Source: an uncultured Eubacteriales bacterium (GTDB taxonomy: Bacteria > Bacillota > Clostridia > Christensenellales > Aristaeellaceae). Taken from it: a stretch of DNA of 64,000 nucleotides. The stretch spans positions 26,057-90,056 of the forward strand of contig OMYT01000020.1 in the NCBI GenBank assembly GCA_900315315.1, given 5' to 3'. The first letter of the stretch is position 1; every line of letters begins with the position of its first letter. Below, in pieces: positions 7,877 through 16,625 of this stretch. The position numbers and the translations under genes were made by a program. The notes under the pieces are model-generated. The model saw only the letters and a list, made by a program, of their open reading frames with translations, searched no databases and had not been told where the DNA came from.

Positions 7877-8898
7877 GGCTGTTCCTCCGGTACCTTTGTC
7901 AGCGCTTTTGTTGAATTCCGGATAATCAGTTTTCCGCCCAGCAGCAACTTCATGCAGGGATAATCCGGATGTCTCATCCGCCTGCGCAGGATGCTGACCG
8001 CCATCTCACCCATGGCGGAACGGGAAATCCGCATGGTCGTCAGGGCCGGCATCGTGGTCGCACTGAACGGAATATCATCGAAACCGATAATGGAGATATC
8101 CTCCGGGATGGAATATCCGGCTTCCCGGATTGCCTTGATTGCCCCGATCGCAATGGTATCATTGTCGCAGACCACTGCGCCGTGAGGAACATACTCCCCG
8201 CTCCGGATCATCCGGGCAAGATCCTCAAAAGCGCCGTCCACCGTCGGTTTGAGCAGGATCGGTTCCGGTTTTTCCAGGCCCAGACGTTCCAGCGCCGCCA
8301 GATAACCCTCATACCGTTCGTCACAGTTCCGGACCGCCCGGGAAAATTTGAAATAACCGATATCCCGGTGTCCGCATTCTGCCAGGTATTCCACCAGGCT
8401 TGCAGCCAGATTGGCATTATCCATCACCACGCAGTCCGTCCCGGGGTGATAGAGGTTCTGATCCAGCGCTACCAGCGGCACATCGATCAGATCCAGCAGG
8501 GGGAAGTCTTCTTTCGGCAGCTCTGTCGCGATCAGGATGACACCGTCCGGAGCCGCGTTCATCATATCACGGATCGTTGCGGTGGCCGTTTCCGGTTCGC
8601 AGTTGTACATCATCAGGTCATACCCGTAATGCCGGCACTCGCTTTCGATCCGGTCCACAATGGATGCAATGAATCCCTGGTTTTCCTCAAAAGCAATGCC
8701 GTGAACCCGGTATTTCAGGACCACAATTCTGAGGGGCCGTACGCTTTTCTTCCGGACAGACGGCGAATAGCCGCTTTCCTCCATCACGGAAAGAATACGC
8801 TTACGGGTTTCGTCAGAAACCCCTTTTTTGTTGTTGATCACGAGGGACACCGCGGCGGGAGAAACCCCGGCCAGTGCAGCAATCTCCCTGATGGTCAT
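7873..8898 (-). CDS. LacI-family transcriptional regulator of the BMC locus
   Basis: DNA-binding repressor or activator of 341 residues. The N-terminal helix-turn-helix (MTIREIAALAGVSPAAVSLVINN) and hinge (VSDETRKRILSVMEESGYSP) are canonical LacI, followed by a periplasmic-binding-protein-like effector domain ending in GFDDIPFSATTMPALTTMRI. ATG 8898 follows GGGGAGTGAAACAGG. It lies inside the operon, between the BMC-P genes and DhaL, so it is expected to control this operon and perhaps the divergent importer. The effector could be the imported sugar or its phosphate. Its operator is not proven; AT-rich repeated AAACAA elements lie in the promoter region at 20500-20600. Confidence 0.93.
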   Translation of the reverse strand: MTIREIAALAGVSPAAVSLVINNKKGVSDETRKRILSVMEESGYSPSVRKKSVRPLRIVVLKYRVHGIAFEENQGFIASIVDRIESECRHYGYDLMMYNCEPETATATIRDMMNAAPDGVILIATELPKEDFPLLDLIDVPLVALDQNLYHPGTDCVVMDNANLAASLVEYLAECGHRDIGYFKFSRAVRNCDERYEGYLAALERLGLEKPEPILLKPTVDGAFEDLARMIRSGEYVPHGAVVCDNDTIAIGAIKAIREAGYSIPEDISIIGFDDIPFSATTMPALTTMRISRSAMGEMAVSILRRRMRHPDYPCMKLLLGGKLIIRNSTKALTKVPEEQP

Positions 8899-8931
8899 CC
8901 TGTTTCACTCCCCTGCTTCGAATCCCCTGTG

Positions 8932-9528
8932 TTACTGTTTTCCCCGATATTCAGCATACCCCTTCATCAGCAGCGCCGCGACAGCCGCACCGGGATCCAG
9001 CAGTTCCCGCGATGCTTCGCCCCGGATCGCCATCCGGCCGTGCTTTGCCAGCATTCCTTTTGTTCCCTCAAAGGCGGACCAGGCGATCTCCGCCGTTTCC
9101 TCCGGTGTTTTCCCGGCCTTCAGTGCCTGCACCGCAGGCAGCATTCCGTCCAAAAACGTCTTTTCACCCGGCTGTGCTTTTCCGCGGTTCTGTACGCCGT
9201 CATACCAGGCTTCGAAGAAATCCGCGTCCGCCGCTTCCTCCTGTCCTTTCAGCTGTTTTCCCGCGTTCATCAGGCCGCTGGCCATCAGCGTTCCCATCGT
9301 CGAGGGAACCGCTGTCGCCATGGCTTTCCCCGCCTGATAGGCAAGCTTCCCCACGTCTGTCACGTCGCTTGCGGAAACCGCCTCAGCCGCGGCGGCAAAG
9401 CCGTCGCTCATTGTCAGGCCCAGATCGCTGTCCCCCACCACGCTGTCCAGTTCAATCAGCCATTCCTTCTTTTCGTTCATCAGCGCAGCCCAGGCGGCAA
9501 GTAAGCCTTTCAGTTCTGCTGCGTTCAT
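8932..9528 (-). CDS. dhaL: Dihydroxyacetone kinase L subunit-like protein (DhaL)
   Basis: Nucleotide-binding subunit of a dihydroxyacetone-type kinase, about 198 residues. The metal and ADP-binding signature appears as DSVVGDSDLGLTMSDGF, near GDGDHG in canonical DhaL, and the glycine-rich TAVPSTMGTLMASGL loop follows. Two close ATG codons compete; 9528 (MNAAELKG) is preferred because GGAG lies eight bases before it but only two before the first. No phosphotransfer partner DhaM is visible in the window, so ATP could be the phosphate donor, as in two-subunit kinases that act on ketoses such as erythrulose. The substrate in this locus is unknown. Confidence 0.88.
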   Translation of the reverse strand: MNAAELKGLLAAWAALMNEKKEWLIELDSVVGDSDLGLTMSDGFAAAAEAVSASDVTDVGKLAYQAGKAMATAVPSTMGTLMASGLMNAGKQLKGQEEAADADFFEAWYDGVQNRGKAQPGEKTFLDGMLPAVQALKAGKTPEETAEIAWSAFEGTKGMLAKHGRMAIRGEASRELLDPGAAVAALLMKGYAEYRGKQ

Positions 9529-9597
9529 CGTCATTTCTCCGTTCCTTCCATATATGATCCCCGGCATGGTGACCGGTGGGATAAGTCCGCTTCCTGC

Positions 9598-10614
9598 TTA
9601 CAGCTGAAACTGTTTAAAGAAAGGCGTATCGACCGGAGCCGCCAGCCAGCCCTTCAGTTCGTCATCCAGCCGCAGCAGCGAAATCGATGCGCCGGCCATT
9701 TCCATGGAAGTGGCAAACTCTCCGACATAGGTATGCCAGATGCTGATTCCCTTCCCGTCAAGGATCTGTTTGACCCGCCGGAACATCACATACTGTTCCT
9801 CCAGCGGTGTGGCGCCGAGGCCGTTGATCAGCACGGCCACTTCATCCCCGGCCTTGTAAGGAATATCGCTGAGGATCGGCTCAAGCATCTCATCCGTCAT
9901 CTCGTCTGCGGTTTTGAGCTTGCCCCGCCGGATACCCGGTTCGCCGTGGATCCCCATGCCGATCTCCATTTCGTCTTCGCCGATCTCGAAGCTGGGATGT
10001 CCGACCCGCGGCACCGTGCAGGAGCTCAGCGCCACGCCCATGGTCCGGACATTGGCGCACGCTTTTTCCGCGGCTGCCTTCACCTGATCCAGATCCCTGC
10101 CTTCCGCCGCAGCCGCGCCGGCGCATTTGTAGACAAAGAAAATCCCTGCCACGCCGCGGCGCTTGTTCGGTTCCCCTTCCGCGGAGGGGGCGGCCGAAGC
10201 GACATCCTCGCCGGCCACAACGCTCTCGACCCGGATGTCTTCTTCCATATCCGCCATTTCCGCGGCCATGTCAAAGTTGAAGATATCTCCGTTGTAGTTG
10301 CCATAAATATACAGCACGCCGGCGCCCTGGTCAATCTCCTTCGTCACCGCCAGCATCTGCTCGGCGCTCGGAGACTGGAATACGTCGCCGATGGAGCAGC
10401 CGTCCAGCATGCCCTTGCCGACATAGCCCAGAAACAGCGGAAGATGACCGGAACCTCCGCCGGTTGCGATGCCCACTTTGCCTGCCTGCTTATGCTTCGT
10501 CACAAGGCAGTGAAGATCGCCGTTCACGCACATCAGGTCGTCCGGATGGGCCGCGTAGATTCCTTCCAGCATCTCCGGAATAAAGCGTTCAGGCGTGTTG
10601 ATGATTTTCTTCAT
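9598..10614 (-). CDS. dhaK: Dihydroxyacetone kinase K subunit-like protein (DhaK)
   Basis: Substrate-binding subunit of a dihydroxyacetone or short-ketose kinase, about 338 residues. It has the glycine-rich [10 protein letters not shown] loop near residue 52 and GMGIHGEPG around residue 220, where His223 corresponds to the histidine that forms a covalent hemiaminal with the ketone. The start ATG 10614 follows GGAGGAGAAACC; an upstream in-frame start is rejected. It is directly upstream of DhaL in the operon with 69 bases between them. As DHAP is already phosphorylated after an aldolase step, this kinase probably acts on a different ketone, for example free dihydroxyacetone or a tetrulose. Confidence 0.92.
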   Translation of the reverse strand: MKKIINTPERFIPEMLEGIYAAHPDDLMCVNGDLHCLVTKHKQAGKVGIATGGGSGHLPLFLGYVGKGMLDGCSIGDVFQSPSAEQMLAVTKEIDQGAGVLYIYGNYNGDIFNFDMAAEMADMEEDIRVESVVAGEDVASAAPSAEGEPNKRRGVAGIFFVYKCAGAAAAEGRDLDQVKAAAEKACANVRTMGVALSSCTVPRVGHPSFEIGEDEMEIGMGIHGEPGIRRGKLKTADEMTDEMLEPILSDIPYKAGDEVAVLINGLGATPLEEQYVMFRRVKQILDGKGISIWHTYVGEFATSMEMAGASISLLRLDDELKGWLAAPVDTPFFKQFQL

Positions 10615-10644
10615 GGTTTCTCCTCCGATCACAGACAGCCTTTT

Positions 10645-11067
10645 TTACAGACAACCTTTTTTGATAATGAAACACGCATAAAGAGCATTCTCGCCTGTTG
10701 CCACCGTGGCATACGCTTTCTTTGCACGGTCATAGAAATCAAAGCGCCCGATTTTTTCAAATTTGACGCCGGGCTGATGCTTCTGGCAGATTTCATCCAG
10801 TACAGCCCAGATCGGCGGGTCTCCGTCCAGACCGCCCTGCGGATCCATCACAGTCACCGGAGCGGGTACATACTGATCCAGCGGGAACAGCTGCAGAATC
10901 GCATCCAGCAGTTCCGCACCGCCATGTCCGTCACAGCGAACGCACCGCTGTCCCATGGACTGTGCCGGAAAATTGAGATCGCCGATCACCAGTTCATCCC
11001 CGTGGCCCATTTCCGCCAGGATTTTCAGCAGTTCCGGCGTCAGGAGGGGAGAAATACCCTTCAACAT
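10645..11067 (-). CDS. RbsD/FucU-family sugar mutarotase, BMC-locus copy
   Basis: Protein of 140 residues that would speed the alpha-beta anomer exchange of a sugar. The N-terminus MLKGISPLLTPELLKILAEMGHGDELVIGD carries the catalytic histidine of the family, and the end (YATVATGENALYACFIIKKG) matches FucU. It is clearly related to the second copy at 24782-25210. It lies between DhaK and the BMC-H genes with about 30 to 40 bases on each side. A C1 kinase such as the MtnK-like protein in this operon needs one anomer, which gives a reason for a mutarotase here; that link is inference. Confidence 0.9.
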   Translation of the reverse strand: MLKGISPLLTPELLKILAEMGHGDELVIGDLNFPAQSMGQRCVRCDGHGGAELLDAILQLFPLDQYVPAPVTVMDPQGGLDGDPPIWAVLDEICQKHQPGVKFEKIGRFDFYDRAKKAYATVATGENALYACFIIKKGCL

Positions 11068-11109
11068 GGATGATGCCTCCTCAGTTCGTAATAGTCGCCT
11101 GCGTCCGGT

Positions 11110-11385
11110 TTATGCCTGAGGCAGAATAGCCTCTACTTCCTCATGGGGCCTTGGAATCACATGCACGCTGACCAGTTCACCCACGCGCTTGGCCGCTGCA
11201 CCGCCCGCTTCCACGGCAGCTTTCACGGCGCCCACATCGCCCCGAACCATCACGGTTACCAGTCCGCCGCCCACGCGTTCCTTGCCGATCAGGTGTACAT
11301 TGGCCGCTTTCACCATCGCGTCCGCCGCCTCAATCGAGCCGACAAGTCCTTTTGTTTCCACCATTCCCAATGCCAGCAGTTCCAT
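11110..11385 (-). CDS. BMC-H hexameric shell protein (PduA-like), copy 1
   Basis: Shell protein of 91 residues with a single BMC domain that forms hexamers tiling the facets. It starts [30 protein letters not shown], has the lysine-edge region and the pore-loop area [19 protein letters not shown], and ends [17 protein letters not shown], all typical of PduA/EutM-type proteins. It is very similar to copy 2 upstream, at DNA as well as protein level, which indicates a tandem duplication with recent or homogenised sequence. The short C-terminus lacks extra domains. Confidence 0.97.
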   Translation of the reverse strand: MELLALGMVETKGLVGSIEAADAMVKAANVHLIGKERVGGGLVTVMVRGDVGAVKAAVEAGGAAAKRVGELVSVHVIPRPHEEVEAILPQA

Positions 11386-11416
11386 GATTCTGATCTCCTC
11401 TCATTTCTGATTCTTC

Positions 11417-11713
11417 TTATTTTCCTTTTGTTCCTGTCGCGATCTTCGGAAGAATATCTTCCACTTCCTCATGGGGCCGCGGAATCACATGCACGCTGAT
11501 CAGTTCACCCACGCGCTTGGCCGCTGCGCCGCCCGCTTCCACGGCAGACTTCACGGCGCCGACATCGCCCCGGACCATCACGGTCACCAGTCCGCCGCCC
11601 ACATGCTCCTTGCCCACAAGATGGACGTTGGCAGCCTTCACCATCGCGTCCGCCGCCTCAATGGACCCGACCAGTCCTCTGGTCTCGATCATTCCCAATG
11701 CTTCCTGTGCCAT
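11417..11713 (-). CDS. BMC-H hexameric shell protein (PduA-like), copy 2
   Basis: Shell protein of 98 residues with one BMC domain ([30 protein letters not shown]...). It differs from copy 1 in roughly a dozen positions over the shared 88 residues and has a longer, lysine-containing tail (KIATGTKGK). Both keep the GGG pore region and the RPHEEVE helix. ATG 11713 follows GAAAGGAGAACAGAAAA. It sits directly downstream of the aldehyde dehydrogenase. No tandem-domain BMC-T gene is present anywhere in the window. Confidence 0.97.
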   Translation of the reverse strand: MAQEALGMIETRGLVGSIEAADAMVKAANVHLVGKEHVGGGLVTVMVRGDVGAVKSAVEAGGAAAKRVGELISVHVIPRPHEEVEDILPKIATGTKGK

Positions 11714-11772
11714 TTTTCTGTTCTCCTTTCAGTTCCCTGTTTCGTTTTAGTTTTAAATGTATGTTTGCCGCA

Positions 11773-13230
11773 TCAGCAGATGCGGAAATCACCGTAGAGT
11801 ACGCAGCGTCTCAGTCTGGTAAAAGATCGGGCGCTGGTCACACCTTCGCCAGTGGGCGTGGCGATCGTCATGGTGGTATACCCTTCTCCGTCAAATCCCA
11901 GACCGGAAAAACTCGGCGCGTTTTTGACAAAGATCGTCGTATTCATTTTCCGCGCCGCGTCGGACATATGATGGACGTTCGTGGAATAGATCATGGCTGA
12001 ATGCCTGCAGTTCTGCTCTGCCCGGTACGCCTCGGCAATCGCTTCCTCCACATTTCGGACGCGGACAATAGCCAATACCGGCATCAGCATCTCTGTCATC
12101 ACAAAAGGATGGTTCCGGTCCACTTCCGCAATCGCCAGCCGCGGGTCGCCGCTGAAAGCGACTCCCGCATCCCGCAGGATCACGCCCGCGTTCCGCCCGA
12201 CATACTTCCGGTTGATCACATGCTTCCCGTCCTTCGGAATCAGCGTGGTCCGGAGTACCCGGTCAATGTCTTCCCCGTAAATCCGGACACAGTTGCTGCG
12301 TTCCATCTCTTTCATCAGCTGGTCCGCTACGCTGTCCACCACGAAAACTTCTTTTTCGGCAATGCACAGCACGTTGTTGTCAAAGCTCGCGCCGGCTACG
12401 ATTTTCCGCGCCGCGTCTGGAATATCGGCGGTCTCGTCCACGATGACCGGAGGATTGCCAGGCCCGGCGGCGATACACTTTTTCCCGGTCTTCATGGCAA
12501 CCTTTACCACCGCTTCTCCGCCGGTCACGGAAAGCAGCGGAATATCCGGATGAGTCATGATTGCCTGGCCGGATTCCAGCGTAGGCTCCCGTACAGTTGT
12601 AATCAGTGTTCCGGGACCGCCGGCGGAAACAATTGCCTCCACAATTACCCGCATGGCTTCCTGGGAGGCGCGTTTCGCGGCGGGATGCGGATTGAATACC
12701 ACCGCGTTCCCGGCAGCAATCATGCTGATGGAATTGTTGATGATCGTTGAAGTCGGATTGGTGGATGGCGTAATGGAACCGATCACCCCGAAAGGCGCCT
12801 GTTCGATCATCATCATACCCTTGCTGCCGGTTTCACAGCGCGTGGTCAGATCCTCCAGTCCGGGAGTTTTGCGGGATACGAGCAGGTTCTTCTGGATCTT
12901 GTCCTCCACCCTGCCGTAGCCGGTTTCCTCATGGGCAATCCTGGCCAGTGGTTCTGCGTTTTCAATGCCCGCCCTCCGCATCGCTTCGATCAGGTCCGCC
13001 CGCTGGTCAAGGGTCATCTCCATCAACTGTGCCTGGGCCGCCTTGGCGTTGGCGACCGCTTCCTCCGCCGTATCGCAAAGCCAGCGTCCGGTGCCGCCTC
13101 CGGAGGCGGACGCATAGCTTCCCGTTGCCGGCACAGAAGGGCCGCCAAGATGAGAAACGTCCACTTTTCCCTCAAGACTGCGGACAATCTGATCCGTCAG
13201 CCGCTCCAGCTCTTCCTTCGTCAGTGCCAT
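11773..13230 (-). CDS. CoA-acylating aldehyde dehydrogenase with encapsulation peptide (PduP/EutE type)
   Basis: Converts an aldehyde to acyl-CoA with NAD+ and CoA inside the BMC lumen; about 485 residues. The first 20 residues (MALTKEELERLTDQIVRSLE) form an amphipathic helix like the PduP encapsulation peptide, joined by a Gly/Ser-rich linker to the catalytic domain. Landmarks are GVIGSITPSTNPT, the nucleotide region and the active-site SFDNNVLC with Cys289. ATG 13230 is chosen since the helix begins there and AAAGATGGC context follows a GAAAG site; the upstream open frame is rejected. It lies between PduL and the BMC-H genes. In a pathway with an aldolase it would take the short aldehyde product. 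Confidence 0.95.
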   Translation of the reverse strand: MALTKEELERLTDQIVRSLEGKVDVSHLGGPSVPATGSYASASGGGTGRWLCDTAEEAVANAKAAQAQLMEMTLDQRADLIEAMRRAGIENAEPLARIAHEETGYGRVEDKIQKNLLVSRKTPGLEDLTTRCETGSKGMMMIEQAPFGVIGSITPSTNPTSTIINNSISMIAAGNAVVFNPHPAAKRASQEAMRVIVEAIVSAGGPGTLITTVREPTLESGQAIMTHPDIPLLSVTGGEAVVKVAMKTGKKCIAAGPGNPPVIVDETADIPDAARKIVAGASFDNNVLCIAEKEVFVVDSVADQLMKEMERSNCVRIYGEDIDRVLRTTLIPKDGKHVINRKYVGRNAGVILRDAGVAFSGDPRLAIAEVDRNHPFVMTEMLMPVLAIVRVRNVEEAIAEAYRAEQNCRHSAMIYSTNVHHMSDAARKMNTTIFVKNAPSFSGLGFDGEGYTTMTIATPTGEGVTSARSFTRLRRCVLYGDFRIC

Positions 13231-13292
13231 CTTTCCTATCCTCTTTCTGTTTGATCTCTGTCCGGCTCCCGGTCCCTCAGCTCCGGACGTTC

Positions 13293-14189
13293 TCACTCAA
13301 TGGCTTTCACCAGATCGACGTGTTTCTCCGACGCGGCGTCCTTTGCCAGGGGCGTCAGGATCGCATCCTTTCCGTAGCGGATGACCCGGTAACCGTTCCG
13401 CGCCGCCGAAAGCACCGTTTCTTCCGTGATCAACTTCGCCTTCTCTCCGGTCACATCCAGCAGGGTATTTCGCTCCGGCGGCTTCGGAGCAGGAGACGCC
13501 TGCAAAGCCGGATACGGGCGGGAAAAGGGAACCGCCGCCTGCTCCGGTGCCTTTCCGGGAGTCAGGATCCGGCAAAGCGTACCGTCGGTCAGGCCGCAGG
13601 CGTTCGCCTCATCCCTGTCGATATGCGCTTCCAGCACATGTCCACGGCCGCACCGCACGATCACGTTGTTCAGCGTCAGCGCCCGCTCCCCTTCGACCTG
13701 CAGCGAAACCGTATCCCCGTCCTTCAGCCCGAACGCAATTCCTTCTTCCGGGGAAAGATGCAGATGCCTTGCGGCGACGATCACGCCCCGCGGGATTTCT
13801 ATGCGCCTGTCACCGTTCCGAAGGGTACACCCCGGCGAATTTTCCAGCATGCCGGACATGCGCACCGGCGCTTTCAAACCCATCCCGGCGCAATCCGTCA
13901 TGCTCAGTTCCACCTGTGTCTCCCTGCGGACCGGCCCGACAACCCGGAGCGTCACGGCGCCTTTCGGCGTTTCCAGCACAACCTTCTCATGGCAGGCATA
14001 CTGTCCCGGCTGCACCAGATCCCGCAGCTTTGTCAGCCGGTATCCCGGACCGAAAAGCCGTTCGGTATCCGCCTGGCTCAGATGGCAGTGGCGGTTGGAG
14101 GCCATCACAGGCGCGTAGGCGCGGCCGAGACGTGCCATCTCGGCCAGCACCATCCGCTGAATCACTCCGCGCAGTTCCTGTTCGTTCAT
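13293..14189 (-). CDS. pduL: PduL-type phosphate propanoyltransferase with C-terminal extension
   Basis: Phosphotransacylase that converts acyl-CoA and phosphate to acyl-phosphate and recycles CoA inside the BMC. About 298 residues, longer than the usual 210 or so. N-terminal helix (NEQELRGVIQRMVLAEMARL) resembles an encapsulation peptide. Zinc-binding HxH motifs occur in SNRHCHLS (His34, His36) and AARHLHLSPEEG, and RVVGPVRRETQVELSMTD is a family hallmark. ATG 14189 is preferred to a TTG two codons earlier because AGAGG lies six bases before the TTG-TTT-ATG. After residue 215 come a proline-rich linker and an added segment (LITEETVLSAARNG...AILTPLAKDAASEKHVDLV) like small modules seen on other BMC-associated enzymes. 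Confidence 0.93.
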   Translation of the reverse strand: MNEQELRGVIQRMVLAEMARLGRAYAPVMASNRHCHLSQADTERLFGPGYRLTKLRDLVQPGQYACHEKVVLETPKGAVTLRVVGPVRRETQVELSMTDCAGMGLKAPVRMSGMLENSPGCTLRNGDRRIEIPRGVIVAARHLHLSPEEGIAFGLKDGDTVSLQVEGERALTLNNVIVRCGRGHVLEAHIDRDEANACGLTDGTLCRILTPGKAPEQAAVPFSRPYPALQASPAPKPPERNTLLDVTGEKAKLITEETVLSAARNGYRVIRYGKDAILTPLAKDAASEKHVDLVKAIE

Positions 14190-14203
14190 AAACAACCTCT
14201 GAA

Positions 14204-15307
14204 TTAAGAATGCCTCTTCCCTTCCGCCTGTGCCTCCGCCTTTTTCCGGAAGATCTCCTTCAGGCTTTCCGTATAGGGTGGCCGTGCGATGCCGTACTCG
14301 GTGACAATCCCCGCGATCAGCTCATGATCCGCGAAATCGAAGGCCGGATTGTAGGCTTTGACGCCCTGGGGCGCCATGCGCTGTTTGTACCACATCTCGG
14401 TCACTTCTTCCTGCGGCCGCTGTTCGATTACGATATCCTCACCCTTCTCGATGCTCATATCGATGGTGGAGGTGGGGCCGAGTACATAGAAAGGAATGCC
14501 GTAATACTTCGCGAGAATCGCCACGCCGGAGGTGCCGATCTTGTTGCACGCGTCGCCGTTGGCTGCCACTCGGTCACAGCCGACAAACACCGCGTTGACC
14601 CACCCGTTCTTCATCACCTGGGACGCCATGTTGTCGCAGATGACCGTTGTGTCCACCCCGTCGGCATACAGCTCGAAGGAGGACAGCCGCGCGCCCTGCA
14701 GCAGCGGCCGGGTTTCATCGCAGAACACCCTGAAATTCATGCCCTTTTCCCGTCCCAGATGGATCGGCGCCAGGGCCGTGCCGTACTTCGAGGTAGCCAG
14801 CTGGCCGGCGTTGCAGTGGGTCAGGATGCCGTCCCCGTCCTTGATCAGCGTCAGGCCGTACTCGCCGATCATCCGGCACATCCAGACATCCTCCGCCTTG
14901 ATCTCGATGCTCTCCTGCCGCAGCAGCTCCACGATTTCCGGAATCGGTTTTTCCTTGTTGTCGATCACCACCTGCTCCATCCGGTTCAGCGCCCAGGAAA
15001 GGTTCACCGCCGTCGGACGGGAGGAGTTCAGGTATTCCTTCGCCTGATGGAAGGCTTCACAGAATTCCTCATACGTATCCGCTTTGATTTCCTTCGCCGC
15101 CAGGTAGACACCGAAGGCCGCCGCAACACCGATGGCCGGGGCCCCGCGAACCTGGAGCAGATAGATTGCCTGCCAGATATCCTTCTGGTCGGTCAAATGC
15201 AGGATCTTTACCTCGCCCGGCAGCTTGGTCTGGTCCAGGATCACCAGCGCGCCTTCCGCCTCGTCCAGCGCCACCGTTTCATAGGTCATAATGCTCTTGT
15301 CGCTCAT
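14204..15307 (-). CDS. mtnA: S-methyl-5-thioribose-1-phosphate isomerase-like protein (MtnA/DrdI type)
   Basis: Aldose-ketose isomerase of about 367 residues that turns 5-methylthioribose-1-phosphate (or 5-deoxyribose-1-phosphate) into the ribulose-1-phosphate. Diagnostic motifs are VRGAPAIGVAAAFG, the catalytic cysteine region HCNAGQLATSKYGTAL, and CDRVAANGDACNKIGTSG with the catalytic Asp. ATG 15307 follows GGAGAAGAGACA and is chosen over an upstream frame start. It lies between PduL and the MtnK-like kinase, 19 bases from the latter. None of the later methionine-salvage genes (MtnB, MtnW, MtnX, MtnD) is near, so the product probably goes to the aldolase at 19555-20439 and not to methionine. 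Confidence 0.92.
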   Translation of the reverse strand: MSDKSIMTYETVALDEAEGALVILDQTKLPGEVKILHLTDQKDIWQAIYLLQVRGAPAIGVAAAFGVYLAAKEIKADTYEEFCEAFHQAKEYLNSSRPTAVNLSWALNRMEQVVIDNKEKPIPEIVELLRQESIEIKAEDVWMCRMIGEYGLTLIKDGDGILTHCNAGQLATSKYGTALAPIHLGREKGMNFRVFCDETRPLLQGARLSSFELYADGVDTTVICDNMASQVMKNGWVNAVFVGCDRVAANGDACNKIGTSGVAILAKYYGIPFYVLGPTSTIDMSIEKGEDIVIEQRPQEEVTEMWYKQRMAPQGVKAYNPAFDFADHELIAGIVTEYGIARPPYTESLKEIFRKKAEAQAEGKRHS

Positions 15308-15326
15308 TGTCTCTTCTCCTTTTCTG

Positions 15327-16538
15327 TCAGGCTTTTTCATCTGCGCGCAGAACCGCCGCAACGAAATCCTCGCCTGTCCGGAAGCTTTCCGCGTTCATGA
15401 TATAGTCCTTGCCGCTGAGAATGTTCAGCCGTTCCGCGTGTGCCCTGGCTTCCGGATCGGCAATGGTGGTTACGTCCTTGACATTCGCCATGCCCACGGT
15501 TCTCCGGATTAGCTCCGTGCCACAGTAGGAAGCGGTATCCCGGATCACCGTGTCCAGGTACCACTCCGCGAAGCCCGGCACCTTGGCCATCGGTTCACGC
15601 GCGTTCTCCCGGAAGCAAACCATGAATTTCTCCCGGAACAGATCGATCACTTCCCGGATCGTCTTCAGGCACCAGTCGCAGAATTCCTGCGCGCCGGCAG
15701 CCCTGCCGTTATCCCAGGCGAAAATCAGGTTGGCGATTACGTTGCCCGTGTCATAGCCGATGGGACCGAAGAAGGCGAACTCGGGATCGAAGACGCGGGT
15801 GGAATCCTGTTTCACGAAAATGGATCCCGTATGCAGATCGCCATGAAGCAGCGCCTGCGCGTTATTCATAAAGTCGAATTTCAGCTTGGCCACCGCAAGG
15901 TTCAGCGCTTCGTCTTCATAAAGCTCCTTTTTCACAAAATCCGCGATCGGCGGATAGACGTTGTTGCGGTGGTTCAGGTCGTTATAGGGTTCCATCAGCA
16001 CCAGGTCCTCGGTGATCTCGCACAATTCCGGATTGATAAAGCTCTTCACCAGCGCTTTCTTTTCCTTGTGTTCCATCACCACATCCGTCGTCATCAGGAG
16101 GGTGTTAACCATGAAAGTGGAAATGTCCTCCGCGAACCGCGGAAAGGTTTCATGCCTCATCAGGGCATAGCGCATCAGCGCGTGATCCGACAGGTCTTCC
16201 ATCGTGCAGGCGCACATGACCGTATCGTAGCCGTAAATCTTCGGCACGAGCCCGGGAGCATACTTATCCTCCAGAATCAGGATCTCGCTCTCGATCCGGT
16301 TCCGGTCGGTGGACACATGCATCTCCGCCGAGATCCGCAGGGCTTCGCCCGCCTGCTTGACGATGATGCTCTTGCCGCTGACGGGATCCACCACCCGGAA
16401 CACATAATTCAGGTTTCCGTCACCGATTTCCCTGACCTCAAGCTTCGCGTCCGGCGCAAAGTAATCCGGGAATTTCGTTCTCACATACTCAGGAACCTCG
16501 TTCTCCTTCATCAGAAAATAGGTATCATACTTGGACAT
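15327..16538 (-). CDS. mtnK: 5-methylthioribose kinase-like protein (MtnK/DrdK type)
   Basis: Sugar kinase of 403 residues with an aminoglycoside-phosphotransferase-like fold; it would phosphorylate C1 of 5-methylthioribose or 5-deoxyribose with ATP. Visible landmarks are GDGNLNYVFRV (nucleotide loop), IIVKQAGE (ATP lysine), the catalytic HGDLHTGSI with the Asp base, and the metal site DPEFAFFGPIGYDTGN. ATG 16538 follows GGAAGGGAGT. It heads the pair with the MtnA-like isomerase. No SAM-responsive leader lies before it, as would be usual for mtnK in Bacillus methionine salvage, and it is placed inside a BMC operon. Confidence 0.93.
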   Translation of the reverse strand: MSKYDTYFLMKENEVPEYVRTKFPDYFAPDAKLEVREIGDGNLNYVFRVVDPVSGKSIIVKQAGEALRISAEMHVSTDRNRIESEILILEDKYAPGLVPKIYGYDTVMCACTMEDLSDHALMRYALMRHETFPRFAEDISTFMVNTLLMTTDVVMEHKEKKALVKSFINPELCEITEDLVLMEPYNDLNHRNNVYPPIADFVKKELYEDEALNLAVAKLKFDFMNNAQALLHGDLHTGSIFVKQDSTRVFDPEFAFFGPIGYDTGNVIANLIFAWDNGRAAGAQEFCDWCLKTIREVIDLFREKFMVCFRENAREPMAKVPGFAEWYLDTVIRDTASYCGTELIRRTVGMANVKDVTTIADPEARAHAERLNILSGKDYIMNAESFRTGEDFVAAVLRADEKA

Positions 16539-16625
16539 CTTCCATACTCCCTTCCTGCATTTCTTTTAACTTGCCAATTCATCCTGTATTATCAGGCCTG
16601 CCTTCCGGCAAACCGGAAAACCTCT

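Noticed and set aside
7873-8898. LacI-type gene as regulator of the aaacgttt sites at 2300 and 31289
   Set aside because: Its position inside the BMC operon points to local control, and those sites could equally be catabolite elements; no sequence evidence links them.
14204-16538. Methionine salvage pathway
   Set aside because: MtnK- and MtnA-like genes are present but MtnB, MtnW/X, MtnC and MtnD are not, and there is no SAM-type riboswitch before the kinase.
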